DNA from: Oscillospiraceae bacterium
Lineage (GTDB): Bacteria; Bacillota; Clostridia; Oscillospirales; Ruminococcaceae
Assembly (NCBI GenBank): GCA_009777635.1
Contig: WRLK01000032.1
Coordinates: 1-35,604 of the forward strand
DNA: 35,604 nucleotides
Direction: 5' to 3'
The stretch's first letter is position 1. Each line of letters opens with the position of its first letter. The notes below the pieces were generated by a model. The model made no database searches. It was not told the DNA's origin and saw only the letters and a program-made list of their open reading frames with translations. A program made the position numbers and the translations under genes. Of the stretch, positions 24,548-31,916 are shown piece after piece.

Positions 24548-25378
24548 CTATACCGCTACTTCAATTTTTTTGTCAAGCTTGTGGTATTCATAATTTTCCA
24601 ATATAAAGCTTTCAATTTTAAAATCATAAAAATTATTGACGGTTTTATCAATTTTGAATCCGGGGGCTGGAAGCGAATGCTTTTTCATCATATCCTCGAC
24701 AACCGGCATATGCCTGTCGTAAATATGCGCGTCGGCGATTACATGTACAAGCTCACCTGCTTCAAGGCCGCTAACCTGCGCAAACATGTGAAGCAAAACC
24801 GCGTACTGGCATACGTTCCAGTTGTTGGCCGTGAGCATATCCTGCGAACGCTGGTTTAATATCCCGTTGAGCGTTTTGCCGCTTACATTGTAGGTCATGC
24901 TGTATGCGCACGGGTAAAGGTTCATCTCGCTTAAATCGGAGTGGACGTATATGTTCGACATAATTCTGCGGCTGTGCGGGTTATTCTTAAGGTCGTACAG
25001 GATTCTGTCGACCTGGTCGAATTCACCATCTTTATACCGGTGCTTCACCGAAAGCTGGTAGCCGTATGCCTTGCCGATAGAACCCTGCTCATCCGCCCAC
25101 GAATCCCAGATGCGGCTGTTAAGATGGTTTATGTTGTTCGATTTTTTCTGCCATATCCACAGTATTTCGTCAACCGCGTTTTTAAAGTTCGTTTTCCGAA
25201 GCGTCATGATCGGGAATTCTTCCGCTAAGTTGTAACGGTTCACGATGCAAAACGACTTCTTTGTGTACGCGGGCGTCCCGTCAGGCCAGTGAGGGCGCAC
25301 GTCGAAGCCTTTGTCCCAGACGCCTGTGCCGATGATTTGCCGGCAGTTTTCGGTAAACGTCGCGTCGGCTTTGCTCAT
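24548..25378 (-). CDS. thyA: Thymidylate synthase
   Basis: A 276-residue folate-dependent enzyme that methylates dUMP to dTMP. The catalytic cysteine is Cys157 in NLYPCAYSMTYNVSG. The nucleotide-binding NQRSQDMLTANNWNVCQYA and HVIADAHIYDRHMP are conserved. The residue after the catalytic Cys is Ala where E. coli ThyA has His, and the following QF is TY. I recall this PCAYSMT form from a Firmicute ThyA subgroup, so I do not read it as damage. The tetrahydrofolate-site N-terminus is divergent but complete. It lies 4 bp downstream of the aldolase gene stop and is probably co-transcribed with it. Confidence 0.95.
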   Translation of the reverse strand: MSKADATFTENCRQIIGTGVWDKGFDVRPHWPDGTPAYTKKSFCIVNRYNLAEEFPIMTLRKTNFKNAVDEILWIWQKKSNNINHLNSRIWDSWADEQGSIGKAYGYQLSVKHRYKDGEFDQVDRILYDLKNNPHSRRIMSNIYVHSDLSEMNLYPCAYSMTYNVSGKTLNGILNQRSQDMLTANNWNVCQYAVLLHMFAQVSGLEAGELVHVIADAHIYDRHMPVVEDMMKKHSLPAPGFKIDKTVNNFYDFKIESFILENYEYHKLDKKIEVAV

Positions 25379-25382
25379 TATA

Positions 25383-26246
25383 TTAAGCCTTACCGGCCGA
25401 GCCGAACAGCTCCATCTTTTCCTTAACGGTTGCCTTTATCGCCTCTGAGCCCGGCGCTAACAGCTTGCGCGGGTCAAACCCCTTGCCCTGCTTGTCCTTG
25501 CCTTCTTCTATATATTTACGCGTCGCCGCCGCAAATACAATCTGGCATTCAGTGTTCACGTTTATCTTGGAAACACCCAAATCAATCGCCTTTTTGATCA
25601 TACCGTCGGGAATCCCGGTGCCGCCGTGCAATACAAGCGGGATACCGCCTGTGGCCTCGTGTATCCTTTTAAGCGCGTCAAAGTCAAGCCCTTTCCAGCC
25701 CTCCGGATACACGCCGTGGATATTCCCGATTCCCGCCGCTAAGAAATCGATGCCCAGCTCCACGATTTTTTTGCATTCTTCGGGGTCGGCGACTTCTCCC
25801 GCTCCGACAACGCCGTCCTCTTCGCCGCCGATGCTTCCGACCTCGGCTTCAATCGACATGCCAAGCTTGTGAACAGTCTCGGTGAGCTCCTTTGTCTTTG
25901 CGATATTGTCGTCAAAATCAAGGTGGCTGCCATCGAACATGATGCTTGTAAAGCCCGCGTCAATGCATGCTTTCGCCGCGTCGTATGTGCCGTGGTCAAG
26001 GTGAAGCGCGACCGGGACCGTGACGCCAAGAGATTTGTCCATCGCTTTTACCATTTCGGCAACGACAGTAAATCCGGTCATATATTTTCCAGCGCCCGAT
26101 GAAACACCGAGAATCACGGGGCTTTTAAGCTCCTCGGCGGTGAGCAGAACAGCCTTTGTCCATTCAAGGTTGTTGATGTTGAATTGCCCCACGGCATAAT
26201 GTCCGGCTGTTGCCTTTTTTAACATTTCAGCAGCGTTTACAAGCAT
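25383..26246 (-). CDS. fba: Class II fructose-bisphosphate aldolase
   Basis: A 287-residue zinc-dependent aldolase cleaving fructose-1,6-bisphosphate to DHAP and glyceraldehyde-3-phosphate in glycolysis. The metal and catalytic residues are in LHLDHGTYD, MSIEAEVGSIGGEEDGV, GNIHGVYPEGWKGLD and LHGGTGIPD. SKINVNTECQ matches the phosphate-binding strand. It is full length for this class IIA/B-like clostridial type. AAAGGAA lies 9 nt before the ATG. It is driven by its own consensus-like promoter in the gap after cinA, with thyA 4 bp downstream. A tagatose-bisphosphate substrate is a less likely alternative. Confidence 0.95.
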   Translation of the reverse strand: MLVNAAEMLKKATAGHYAVGQFNINNLEWTKAVLLTAEELKSPVILGVSSGAGKYMTGFTVVAEMVKAMDKSLGVTVPVALHLDHGTYDAAKACIDAGFTSIMFDGSHLDFDDNIAKTKELTETVHKLGMSIEAEVGSIGGEEDGVVGAGEVADPEECKKIVELGIDFLAAGIGNIHGVYPEGWKGLDFDALKRIHEATGGIPLVLHGGTGIPDGMIKKAIDLGVSKINVNTECQIVFAAATRKYIEEGKDKQGKGFDPRKLLAPGSEAIKATVKEKMELFGSAGKA

Positions 26247-26282
26247 TTACAGCATTCCTTTCGAATATAGATTGTGGTAATA

Positions 26283-26311
26283 ATTATAGCACAGGCATCA
26301 CTGTTTTGCAA
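26283..26311 (-). promoter_or_regulatory. Sigma-A promoter of the fba-thyA operon
   Basis: Minus strand TTGCAA (26306-26311), an exact 17-bp spacer and a perfect TATAAT (26283-26288), about 36 nt upstream of the aldolase start and just after the cinA stop. Confidence 0.78.
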
Positions 26312-26316
26312 CCGCG

Positions 26317-27564
26317 TTACAGTGTTTTCAAGGTTTTGATCGCATAGCACAATGCGTTTGACGCGGCGATATTCCGTATAATACCGCGGTCTCCGCTGTA
26401 GCCGCGGCTGAGGCGCAACTCGTATGCCGCATCCCCCTTTTCGCAACTGATGCCAACCCACACAAGCCCCACGGGCTTTTCTTTTGTACCGCCGTCCGGC
26501 CCGGCCACCCCTGTCGTGGAAATACCGATATCCGCGCCGGAGAGATGGCGCGCTCCGCGCGCCATCTCAAGCGCGGTTTCTTTAGAAACCGCGCCATACG
26601 CTTTCAGCGTATCCGGCGCGACGCCAAGCAGCTTTACCTTCGCGTCGTTTGCGTATACGCAGCAGCCGTATCCGAACACCTTCGACGCGCCGGGGATATC
26701 CGTGATCCTTGCGCTTAAAATCCCGCCCGTGCAGCTTTCGGCTGTCGCGACCGTCATGTTTTTTTCTAAAAGCGCCAAAACAAGCGCGTTTTGCAGACTC
26801 TCAACGTCAATGCCGTACACGTATTCGGAGAGGATCCCGCAAAGCTCATCGACAACAGGAGTAATCAGCTTGTCGGCTTCCTCCTCGTTTTTCGCGGACG
26901 CCGTGACGCGCAGCATGGCCTCGCCCTCCTTGGCGTATGGCGCGACTGTCGGGTTTTGCATGTCCTTGATCTTATCGTGGAGCATATCCTCCATTTTTGC
27001 CTCGCCGATGCCGAAAAGGTGTATAGCGCGCGATTTTAATATCCTGTCGGATTTTTTCAAGAGATACGGCCTTACCCCGGTTTCAAACATCAGCCGCATC
27101 TCGCGCGGAGGCCCCGGCAGCAGGATCGCCGTCTTGCCATTTTCCTCCACGGCAAGCCCCGGGGCGGTTCCGCAGCCGTTTTCAAAGACTACGGCGCCTC
27201 TTGGCATAAGCGCCTGCTTTTCGTTGTTATGCGTCATTTCGCGACCGATACGGCAAAAAAAATTTTGAATCTTTACCAGCGATTCTTCGTTTAGCTCCAT
27301 CGGGAGCCCGAAATGTTCAGCCACGGTTTCCTTTGTAAGATCATCGTAGGTCGGCCCAAGCCCGCCTGTAGTGATCACGATATCGGCTCTGGAAAACGCA
27401 AGCTCTATACACGATTTGAGCCGCCCGGGATTATCCCCCACAACGGTCTGGTAATAGCAACCGATCCCTAAGACCGCAAGCTCCTTGGCCAAAAACGCGG
27501 CGTTCGTGTTGACGGTATCTCCCAGCAAAAGCTCTGTTCCCACACATAAGATTTCAGCATTCAT
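26317..27564 (-). CDS. cinA: CinA: nicotinamide-nucleotide amidase / competence-damage inducible protein
   Basis: A 415-residue two-domain protein. The N-terminal molybdopterin-binding-like (COG1058) domain has MNAEILCVGTELLLGD, VITTGGLGPTYDDLTKETVA and LPGPPREM. The C-terminal nicotinamide-mononucleotide deamidase domain has VATAESCTGGILSARITDIPGAS, the catalytic-type Ser, and TTGVAGPDGGTKEKPVGLVW. The protein recycles NMN to NaMN in NAD salvage and has an ADP-ribose pyrophosphatase-like N-domain in some relatives. It is full length. It begins 18 bp after the alpha/beta hydrolase stop and may be co-transcribed with it. recA, its partner in some Firmicutes, is not adjacent. Confidence 0.95.
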   Translation of the reverse strand: MNAEILCVGTELLLGDTVNTNAAFLAKELAVLGIGCYYQTVVGDNPGRLKSCIELAFSRADIVITTGGLGPTYDDLTKETVAEHFGLPMELNEESLVKIQNFFCRIGREMTHNNEKQALMPRGAVVFENGCGTAPGLAVEENGKTAILLPGPPREMRLMFETGVRPYLLKKSDRILKSRAIHLFGIGEAKMEDMLHDKIKDMQNPTVAPYAKEGEAMLRVTASAKNEEEADKLITPVVDELCGILSEYVYGIDVESLQNALVLALLEKNMTVATAESCTGGILSARITDIPGASKVFGYGCCVYANDAKVKLLGVAPDTLKAYGAVSKETALEMARGARHLSGADIGISTTGVAGPDGGTKEKPVGLVWVGISCEKGDAAYELRLSRGYSGDRGIIRNIAASNALCYAIKTLKTL

Positions 27565-27582
27565 AGGGTTTTCCCCAATCTT

Positions 27583-28320
27583 TTAAATTTTTCTTTTAAG
27601 AAGAATGTCGGCAAGACTTCGCGGGTCGGATTCAAACGGGCAGTGTCCTGTTTTAAGGGTATACACCTCGCCGCAATAGGTTTCCGAAATCATTTTGTCT
27701 TGCAGCTTTATATCTACCACCCGGTCTAATAGGCATCGCACATATACTTTCGGGATATCATAAAACTTATCGCCAAGAACGGCAGCCTGCTTCTGGGCCG
27801 CGTTAGACTCGGAACCAATGCGCTTAGCAAGCTTAAGCGCCACATCCCGCGGGATATCGTTATAAACAAAATCGGCGCATGGCTCCGATGCGACCTTTGA
27901 CGTCTTTCCATCCTCGGACAGTATAAAATCATGGCCGGACGCCACAAGCTTTTCACGAAAAGACGGCTGCATACTTTTGGCGAGCCCGTCGCAGCTTTGA
28001 CCGTTCTGTGGCAAAAAGGCCGAAATATAGACAAGTTTTTTAATTTTGCTAGGGATATAACACGCCGCCTGACTTATTATCATACCGCCGAAGCTGTGGC
28101 CTACGAGAATAACCGGCTCTCTAAGCGGCTCGATCAAAGCTTCAACGGCACGGGCATATTTTTCAAGGTTCTGTTCTTCTATAGGCGATTTATCCTCTCC
28201 ATGACCGGGCATGTCCGGAGCTATGACGGCATGGCCTTCAGCTTCAAGCAACGGCCTGAGCTTTTCCCAGCACCAACCGCCAAGCCATGCCCCGTGAACA
28301 AGAAAAAATGTATTCCCCAT
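27583..28320 (-). CDS. Alpha/beta hydrolase (esterase, HNL-like)
   Basis: A 245-residue cytosolic alpha/beta-fold hydrolase. FFLVHGAWLGGWCWEKLRPLLEAEGH is the oxyanion strand with the HGAW motif. The nucleophile elbow is LVGHSFGGMI (Ser in GHSFG), the acid is probably the Asp in CLLDRVVD and the base the His in LKTGHCPF. The layout resembles the plant methylesterase/hydroxynitrile-lyase-like group and bacterial EstC-type esterases. The natural substrate is unknown. AAGGGGGAA precedes the ATG. It is the first gene of a likely unit with cinA; no clear promoter was identified in the 198 bp that separate it from the divergent PadR gene. Confidence 0.88.
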   Translation of the reverse strand: MGNTFFLVHGAWLGGWCWEKLRPLLEAEGHAVIAPDMPGHGEDKSPIEEQNLEKYARAVEALIEPLREPVILVGHSFGGMIISQAACYIPSKIKKLVYISAFLPQNGQSCDGLAKSMQPSFREKLVASGHDFILSEDGKTSKVASEPCADFVYNDIPRDVALKLAKRIGSESNAAQKQAAVLGDKFYDIPKVYVRCLLDRVVDIKLQDKMISETYCGEVYTLKTGHCPFESDPRSLADILLKRKI

Positions 28321-28446
28321 TCAATGTTCCCCCTTATCCGCTAATATATAAATCTCTAAAATACTACCATATCATTATGCCACCAAATACCACACAGGAC
28401 AAGAGCCGAAGCAATAAAAAATTTTAACTTTTTTCTCCGATATACC

Positions 28447-28485
28447 TTGACAGGCGAAGTATATTATGTTATATAATATATATAA
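28447..28485 (+). promoter_or_regulatory. Promoter with AT-rich dyad upstream of padR
   Basis: TTGACA (28447-28452) precedes overlapping -10 options: TATATA (28470-28475, 17-bp spacer) and TATAAT (28472-28477, 19-bp spacer). The dyad TTATATA-ATA-TATATAA (28469-28485) covers the -10 region. PadR repressors typically autoregulate through such dyads, so this is a candidate PadR operator. Confidence 0.6.
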
Positions 28486-28518
28486 TCATATATTATCTCA
28501 GCAAAGGGGGAGGGCGGA

Positions 28519-28860
28519 TTGTCAATCGCGTCGGATTTAATCCGCGGGCATACCGAAACGATTGTGCTCGCGCAGCTAAGTGAGCGCGACAGCTACGGCT
28601 ACGAGATCAACAAGGCCATCCAGCAAAAGACAGACGGACTGTTTGAGCTTAAGGAGGCCACCCTTTACAGCGCGTTCAGGCGGCTGGAACAGGGCCAATG
28701 CGTAAAATCCTACTGGGGCGGCGAGGATACGGGAGCAAGGCGGCGGTACTATTCCATCACGCCGGTCGGGGCGGCTGTCCTTGCGCAGAACAGGATAGAC
28801 TGGCACGAAGCCAAGGAAATAATTGATAAACTTATTATAGCGGAGGGTGCTTTAGAATGA
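28519..28860 (+). CDS. PadR family transcriptional regulator
   Basis: A 113-residue winged-helix regulator. The PadR pattern is clear: IVLAQLSERDSYGYEINKAI, then FELKEATLYSAFRRLEQGQCVKSYW, GARRRYYSITPVGAAVLAQN and a short C-terminal helix. It would repress its own operon, with induction by an unknown ligand or membrane stress. The start is TTG 28519, after the purine-rich GGGGGAGGG. The stop overlaps the next gene start by 4 bp (ATGA), indicating translational coupling. The padR / permease-prefix / DUF4097 order is typical of envelope-stress-type operons in Firmicutes. Confidence 0.92.
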   Translation: MSIASDLIRGHTETIVLAQLSERDSYGYEINKAIQQKTDGLFELKEATLYSAFRRLEQGQCVKSYWGGEDTGARRRYYSITPVGAAVLAQNRIDWHEAKEIIDKLIIAEGALE

Positions 28861-29540
28861 ACGATATGATCAAGAACCATGTGGAATCCCTGTTTGTGGA
28901 AGCGCCTACTACAAGGCGCGCGAACGAATTAAAAGACGAGCTTGTTTCAAACCTCACGGCGCGGTATAACGACCTTATATCGCAGGGTATGGACGAAGAC
29001 ACGGCGTGTAAAACAACCATCGACGGCATCGGCGACGTTAAGGAGCTTATCACAAGCCTGCGCGAGCAGGAGGTTTTCGATCCCGTTCAGGCCCAGATGC
29101 AGCGGAAGAGGTCCGCGTTATTGACCTCTGCCGCCGTAGCGCTTTACATCGTCAGCTTTGTCTTTCCGATTTTTTTCAGCGGTGCCATTGTAGGCAGGGA
29201 CTACGAAACGCCAATCGGCATCATAGGCGTGGCGCTGATGTTTGTATGCTGGGCCACGGCTACCGGGCTGCTTGTCTACAACGGCGTCTCAAAGCCGCGA
29301 TATTTAAAGGAGGATGACACGATTGTGGAAGACTTTAAAGAATGGAAGTCGGATAAAAACAAAAAATCCGCAATTTTAAAATCTATCTACTCGATGGTCT
29401 ATATGCTTGCAACGATATTATTCTTTATTCTTGGGGTATTCTTCCACGCATGGCATCCGGGCTGGCTTGTGTTCCTGCTTGCCCCTGTCGTTGTGCAGAT
29501 CATAAAGCTGGTTTCGATTTACAGAGAGGGTAATGACTGA
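28857..29540 (+). CDS. Membrane protein with permease-prefix (DUF1700-like) domain
   Basis: A 227-residue protein. A soluble N-terminal helical domain (residues 1-80: IKNHVESLFVEAPTTRRANE, DTACKTTIDGIGDVKELITSL) resembles the permease-prefix domain found ahead of membrane proteins in PadR operons. Four membrane segments follow (TSAAVALYIVSFVFPIFF, GIIGVALMFVCWATATGLLV, MVYMLATILFFILGVFF, WLVFLLAPVVVQIIKL). Start and stop overlap both neighbours, so the three are one tightly coupled operon. It may act as a membrane sensor or scaffold for the PadR/DUF4097 system; no enzymatic motif is visible. Confidence 0.88.
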   Translation: MNDMIKNHVESLFVEAPTTRRANELKDELVSNLTARYNDLISQGMDEDTACKTTIDGIGDVKELITSLREQEVFDPVQAQMQRKRSALLTSAAVALYIVSFVFPIFFSGAIVGRDYETPIGIIGVALMFVCWATATGLLVYNGVSKPRYLKEDDTIVEDFKEWKSDKNKKSAILKSIYSMVYMLATILFFILGVFFHAWHPGWLVFLLAPVVVQIIKLVSIYREGND

Positions 29541-30478
29541 TGAAAAAGTTGAACCTTACGCTGATTGTCGTATGGTGCATAATCGGCTCGCTTATCATAG
29601 GACTGCTTGCGGCAGGCCTTATATGGAACTGGAACGGCTTGGGCCTTTGGGGCCGCGGCGAGCGTGTTTCAGGCGACGGCGACGGGCTTGTGGCGGAGCT
29701 TTCGTCCGGGCTCGACGGCGTTAACAAGATCCTAATTGATTTAACCAGTGATGAATGTACCGTTATCCCGGTTGATGAGGACGTAATAACCGTCAGGCAG
29801 TATGGAAAAAACCTGCCGGAAGGGCGTATCGCGAGGATAGAAACCCTTGGCGGCACGCTCAAGGTTACAACATACAACAGGAGCCTTGGATTTTCATTCT
29901 TCATTTTTGGGTGGCCGCCGCGCGAATACAGCCGTCTGGAAATCTATCTCCCACGGGCTTTTAACGATAAGCTTGCGGTAGACATGACCTCCGGCACGCT
30001 CGATTTTGCGGGTGCGATCGGCGTAAGCGATTTGAACATCGATATCACCTCGGGCATAGTCAGGAGCGACAACGAAATCAGGGCGGACAACGCGGTTTTA
30101 GACCTTACATCGGGCAATATCAGATTAAACGGCGGCCTTGTAACGCAAAACTATTTGATAGACTTAACCTCGGGCACCATCCGCGTGGAGGGCAAAACCA
30201 CAGGCTCCGGCAGGATTGACATCACTTCGGGAAGCGTCAGGCTTTTCGGCGTCGAGATAGCGGAATCACTTGACATCGACGCGACCTCCGGCACAATCGA
30301 GGTTCAGGTTGCGGGAGACCCGAGCATCAAGTTTACAGGCGACAAGACCTCCGGCACGTTCAATACGTATTTTGATTTAAACAAAAATGGCGGTTATTAT
30401 ACAGGGACTTCCGGAAGCGAGCCCTTCAAAAGCATAAACGCGAATATTACCTCGGGAAGCGTCAGGATAACAAAATAA
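29540..30478 (+). CDS. DUF4097 family beta-strand repeat protein
   Basis: A 312-residue protein with one N-terminal membrane anchor (LTLIVVWCIIGSLIIGLLAAGL) and a long extracytoplasmic beta-repeat domain. Eight or nine repeats spaced about 20 residues apart carry a TSGT/TSGS/TSGN core (DMTSGTLDF, DITSGIVRS, DLTSGNIRL, DLTSGTIRV, DITSGSVRL, DATSGTIEV). This regularity is characteristic of DUF4097 and LiaG-type proteins, whose predicted fold is a right-handed beta-helix or beta-roll. The ATG overlaps the stop of the upstream gene. It is last in the PadR operon, followed by two terminator-like hairpins. A cell-surface or envelope stress role is inferred from family context only. Confidence 0.92.
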   Translation: MKKLNLTLIVVWCIIGSLIIGLLAAGLIWNWNGLGLWGRGERVSGDGDGLVAELSSGLDGVNKILIDLTSDECTVIPVDEDVITVRQYGKNLPEGRIARIETLGGTLKVTTYNRSLGFSFFIFGWPPREYSRLEIYLPRAFNDKLAVDMTSGTLDFAGAIGVSDLNIDITSGIVRSDNEIRADNAVLDLTSGNIRLNGGLVTQNYLIDLTSGTIRVEGKTTGSGRIDITSGSVRLFGVEIAESLDIDATSGTIEVQVAGDPSIKFTGDKTSGTFNTYFDLNKNGGYYTGTSGSEPFKSINANITSGSVRITK

Positions 30479-30554
30479 GCAGGAAAATGATAGATGGGTT
30501 TCGCAAGGGGTCTATTTAAAAGCCGGATATCCTTATTTTAAAAAAATGTATTGC

Positions 30555-30581
30555 GGGCCGCGTTAGCGGCCCTTTCTTTTT
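30555..30581 (+). terminator. Terminator of the PadR operon
   Basis: GGGCCGC (30555-30561) and GCGGCCC (30566-30572) with loop GTTA, followed by TTTCTTTTTT. It starts 77 nt past the DUF4097 stop. Confidence 0.85.
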
Positions 30582-30603
30582 TATATTATATTTATTAAAT
30601 TCA

Positions 30604-30626
30604 CCGGTTAAAAACCGGCTTTTTTC
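30604..30626 (+). terminator. Second hairpin terminator before the cotJ operon
   Basis: CCGGTT (30604-30609), loop AAA, AACCGG (30613-30618), then CTTTTTTC. A short stem, but with a clean T-tract. It would block readthrough from the PadR operon into the sporulation-controlled cotJ genes. Confidence 0.65.
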
Positions 30627-30679
30627 ATGTTATTTACCTTTTCGCGTCATGAAACCGTAAAAGCGCGCGACAGCTAACC

Positions 30680-30707
30680 TCACAATGGCAAAAAATAAGC
30701 ATACAAT
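30680..30707 (+). promoter_or_regulatory. Putative sigma-E promoter of the cotJ operon
   Basis: CATACAAT (30700-30707) matches the sigma-E -10 consensus CATACAMT at all eight positions. TCACAAT (30680-30686), 13 bp upstream, matches the -35 consensus at five of seven. The cotJ operon of B. subtilis is a known sigma-E target. The predicted start near 30715 leaves a leader of about 40 nt containing a small AAAGGG/CCCTTT hairpin. Confidence 0.7.
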
Positions 30708-30755
30708 AACAACAAAGGGGGACTCCCTTTAAAAATTTGAAAGGAGAAATGTGTT

Positions 30756-31421
30756 TTGGACGGAAGCAAAAACGCCATGTATGTTCAGGCGGGCAGAAGT
30801 ATGAGCCGAAGCAGGGTAACGGAAAGACCCGCCGCGAGAGCAGCGGAGAGTAAACCCGTGGCAATGGCAGCGCCGCAGTTCGCCACAGTGCCGGCAACGA
30901 ATACTATACCTGTTCGAGAGCCTGTAATGATACCGGCGCGTATATCGGCTCTAGAGCCTTCGCCCGCACCCGCGTCTGTGCCTGTTCAAGAGCCTGTGTC
31001 CGCACCTGTGCCGGCTCAAGGGCTTGCACCGGCTGTTATGCCTGAGCCTGCTCGCGCTCATGTGCCTTCGCCGGCGCCTGTTCAAGAGCCCGTGTCCGCA
31101 CCTGTGCCGGCTCAAGGACTTACACCGGCTGTTATGCCTGAGCCTGCTCGCGCTCATGTGCCTTCGCCGGCGCCTGTTCCCGTGCCCATGATTGAACCTG
31201 CCGCCGCTGAAATGGAAATTGTACTCCCGCCGCTGCCGAGTTTACCGGTAATTCCGCCGCCGGTCACCGAAAGCGACGGTTGCTCTTTGCTTGCAATGGC
31301 ATTTATGGAAATTCAGGAGTGGCAAGGTTTATATGAACCGGAACATGGGTTTTCGAGAGGAACTATATTTGAGGATTTAGATTTACCGTTTATGGGAGAG
31401 GGGGCGTGCAGACGTGAATGA
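30756..31421 (+). CDS. cotJA: Spore coat protein CotJA with proline-rich N-terminal extension
   Basis: 221 residues, roughly three times the usual CotJA. The conserved CotJA domain is the last ~50 residues: SLLAMAFMEIQEWQGLYEPEHGFSRG followed by TIFEDLDLPFMGEG. It is preceded by a ~160-residue Pro/Ala/Val-rich region with two nearly identical 32-residue repeats (residues 76-139; motif EPARAHVPSPAPV) and two shorter repeat-like units. The start is TTG with AAAGGAG 9 nt upstream; no ATG or GTG in frame is closer. It is first in cotJABC and overlaps cotJB by 8 nt. CotJ proteins associate with the coat. The extension may modify coat packing, which is an inference. Confidence 0.9.
   Translation: MDGSKNAMYVQAGRSMSRSRVTERPAARAAESKPVAMAAPQFATVPATNTIPVREPVMIPARISALEPSPAPASVPVQEPVSAPVPAQGLAPAVMPEPARAHVPSPAPVQEPVSAPVPAQGLTPAVMPEPARAHVPSPAPVPVPMIEPAAAEMEIVLPPLPSLPVIPPPVTESDGCSLLAMAFMEIQEWQGLYEPEHGFSRGTIFEDLDLPFMGEGACRRE
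30981..31172 (+). repeat. Two 96-bp tandem repeats inside cotJA
   Basis: Copy 1 is 30981-31076 and copy 2 is 31077-31172, each beginning CCTGTTCAAGAGCC. They differ at only three positions, and a third partial unit starts at 31173. The period is a multiple of three, so copy-number change keeps the reading frame (32 residues per unit). No spacers or palindromes suggest CRISPR. Confidence 0.88.
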
Positions 31422-31668
31422 TCGCATGATTTTACTAAAGCGCGTACAAGTCTGCGACTTTGCGTTAAACGACGCGGCGCTTTTTCTGGATACGCACCCG
31501 GAAGATAAAGACGCCCTTGACTTTTATAAAAAGCATCTTAGGCTCCGTGAGGAAGCCGCGAAGGAGTACACATCTAAATACGGCCCCATAACAAAAGCAG
31601 ATTATGACGGCGGCCCCCGCTGGACCTGGATTGACGGGCCGTGGCCATGGCAGAACGAGGAGGCTTAA
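31414..31668 (+). CDS. cotJB: Spore coat protein CotJB
   Basis: An 84-residue CotJB. The helical N-terminus and conserved middle (LLKRVQVCDFALNDAALFLDTHPEDKDALDFYKKH) and the aromatic C-terminal GGPRWTWIDGPWPWQNEEA are family-typical. The start is GTG 31414, overlapping cotJA by 8 nt. CotJB is a coat component partnered with CotJA and CotJC. cotJC begins 3 bp after the stop, so all three should be translated from one message. It is complete here, in contrast to the downstream cotJC. Confidence 0.94.
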   Translation: MNDRMILLKRVQVCDFALNDAALFLDTHPEDKDALDFYKKHLRLREEAAKEYTSKYGPITKADYDGGPRWTWIDGPWPWQNEEA

Positions 31669-31671
31669 TAT

Positions 31672-31890
31672 ATGTGGACTTATACGAAGAAATTACAGTA
31701 TCCGGTAAGGATTAAAACTACAAACCCCGCCATGGCAAAGATTATCATGACGCAGCTTGGCGGGCCGGACGGCGAAACCGGGGCCTCCATGCGGTACCTG
31801 CATCAGCGTTACTCATGTCCGTATGACGAAATCACCGGCGTATTAACCGATGTAGGCACCGAAGAGTTGGGTCAATTATGTTATCAATAA
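31672..31890 (+). CDS. cotJC: Truncated CotJC (manganese catalase-like), likely pseudogene
   Basis: 72 residues. It matches the N-terminal third of CotJC (usually ~190 residues): MWTYTKKLQYPVRIKTTNPAMAKIIMTQLGGPDGE, then ASMRYLHQRYSCPYDEITGVLTDVGTEEL. CotJC is a manganese catalase homologue with ferritin-like dimetal ligands. Glu35 (GGPDGE) and Glu65 (TEEL) are present. The sequence changes just there: the expected TEELAHLE-type motif reads TEELGQLCYQ, so the ligand His is Gln68, and a double stop (TAATAA) follows 4 codons later. I found no continuation in any frame downstream, so the active site is incomplete. GGAGG lies before the ATG. The gene appears 3'-truncated by rearrangement near 31873. 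Expression is likely, catalase activity unlikely. Confidence 0.8.
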   Translation: MWTYTKKLQYPVRIKTTNPAMAKIIMTQLGGPDGETGASMRYLHQRYSCPYDEITGVLTDVGTEELGQLCYQ

Positions 31891-31916
31891 TAAATTCTTG
31901 TCTTGCTTGAAAAGGA

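Noticed and set aside
26450-27268. A 272-residue plus-strand frame inside cinA
   Set aside because: Antisense to conserved cinA with Ser/Pro/Phe-rich shadow composition and no ribosome site.
30981-31172. Short-period repeats considered as a CRISPR array
   Set aside because: The two 96-bp units are contiguous, lack spacers and encode in-frame protein repeats of CotJA.
31672-31890. Simple frameshift as the cause of the CotJC truncation
   Set aside because: No other frame downstream encodes the missing CotJC residues, so a single-base indel cannot explain it.
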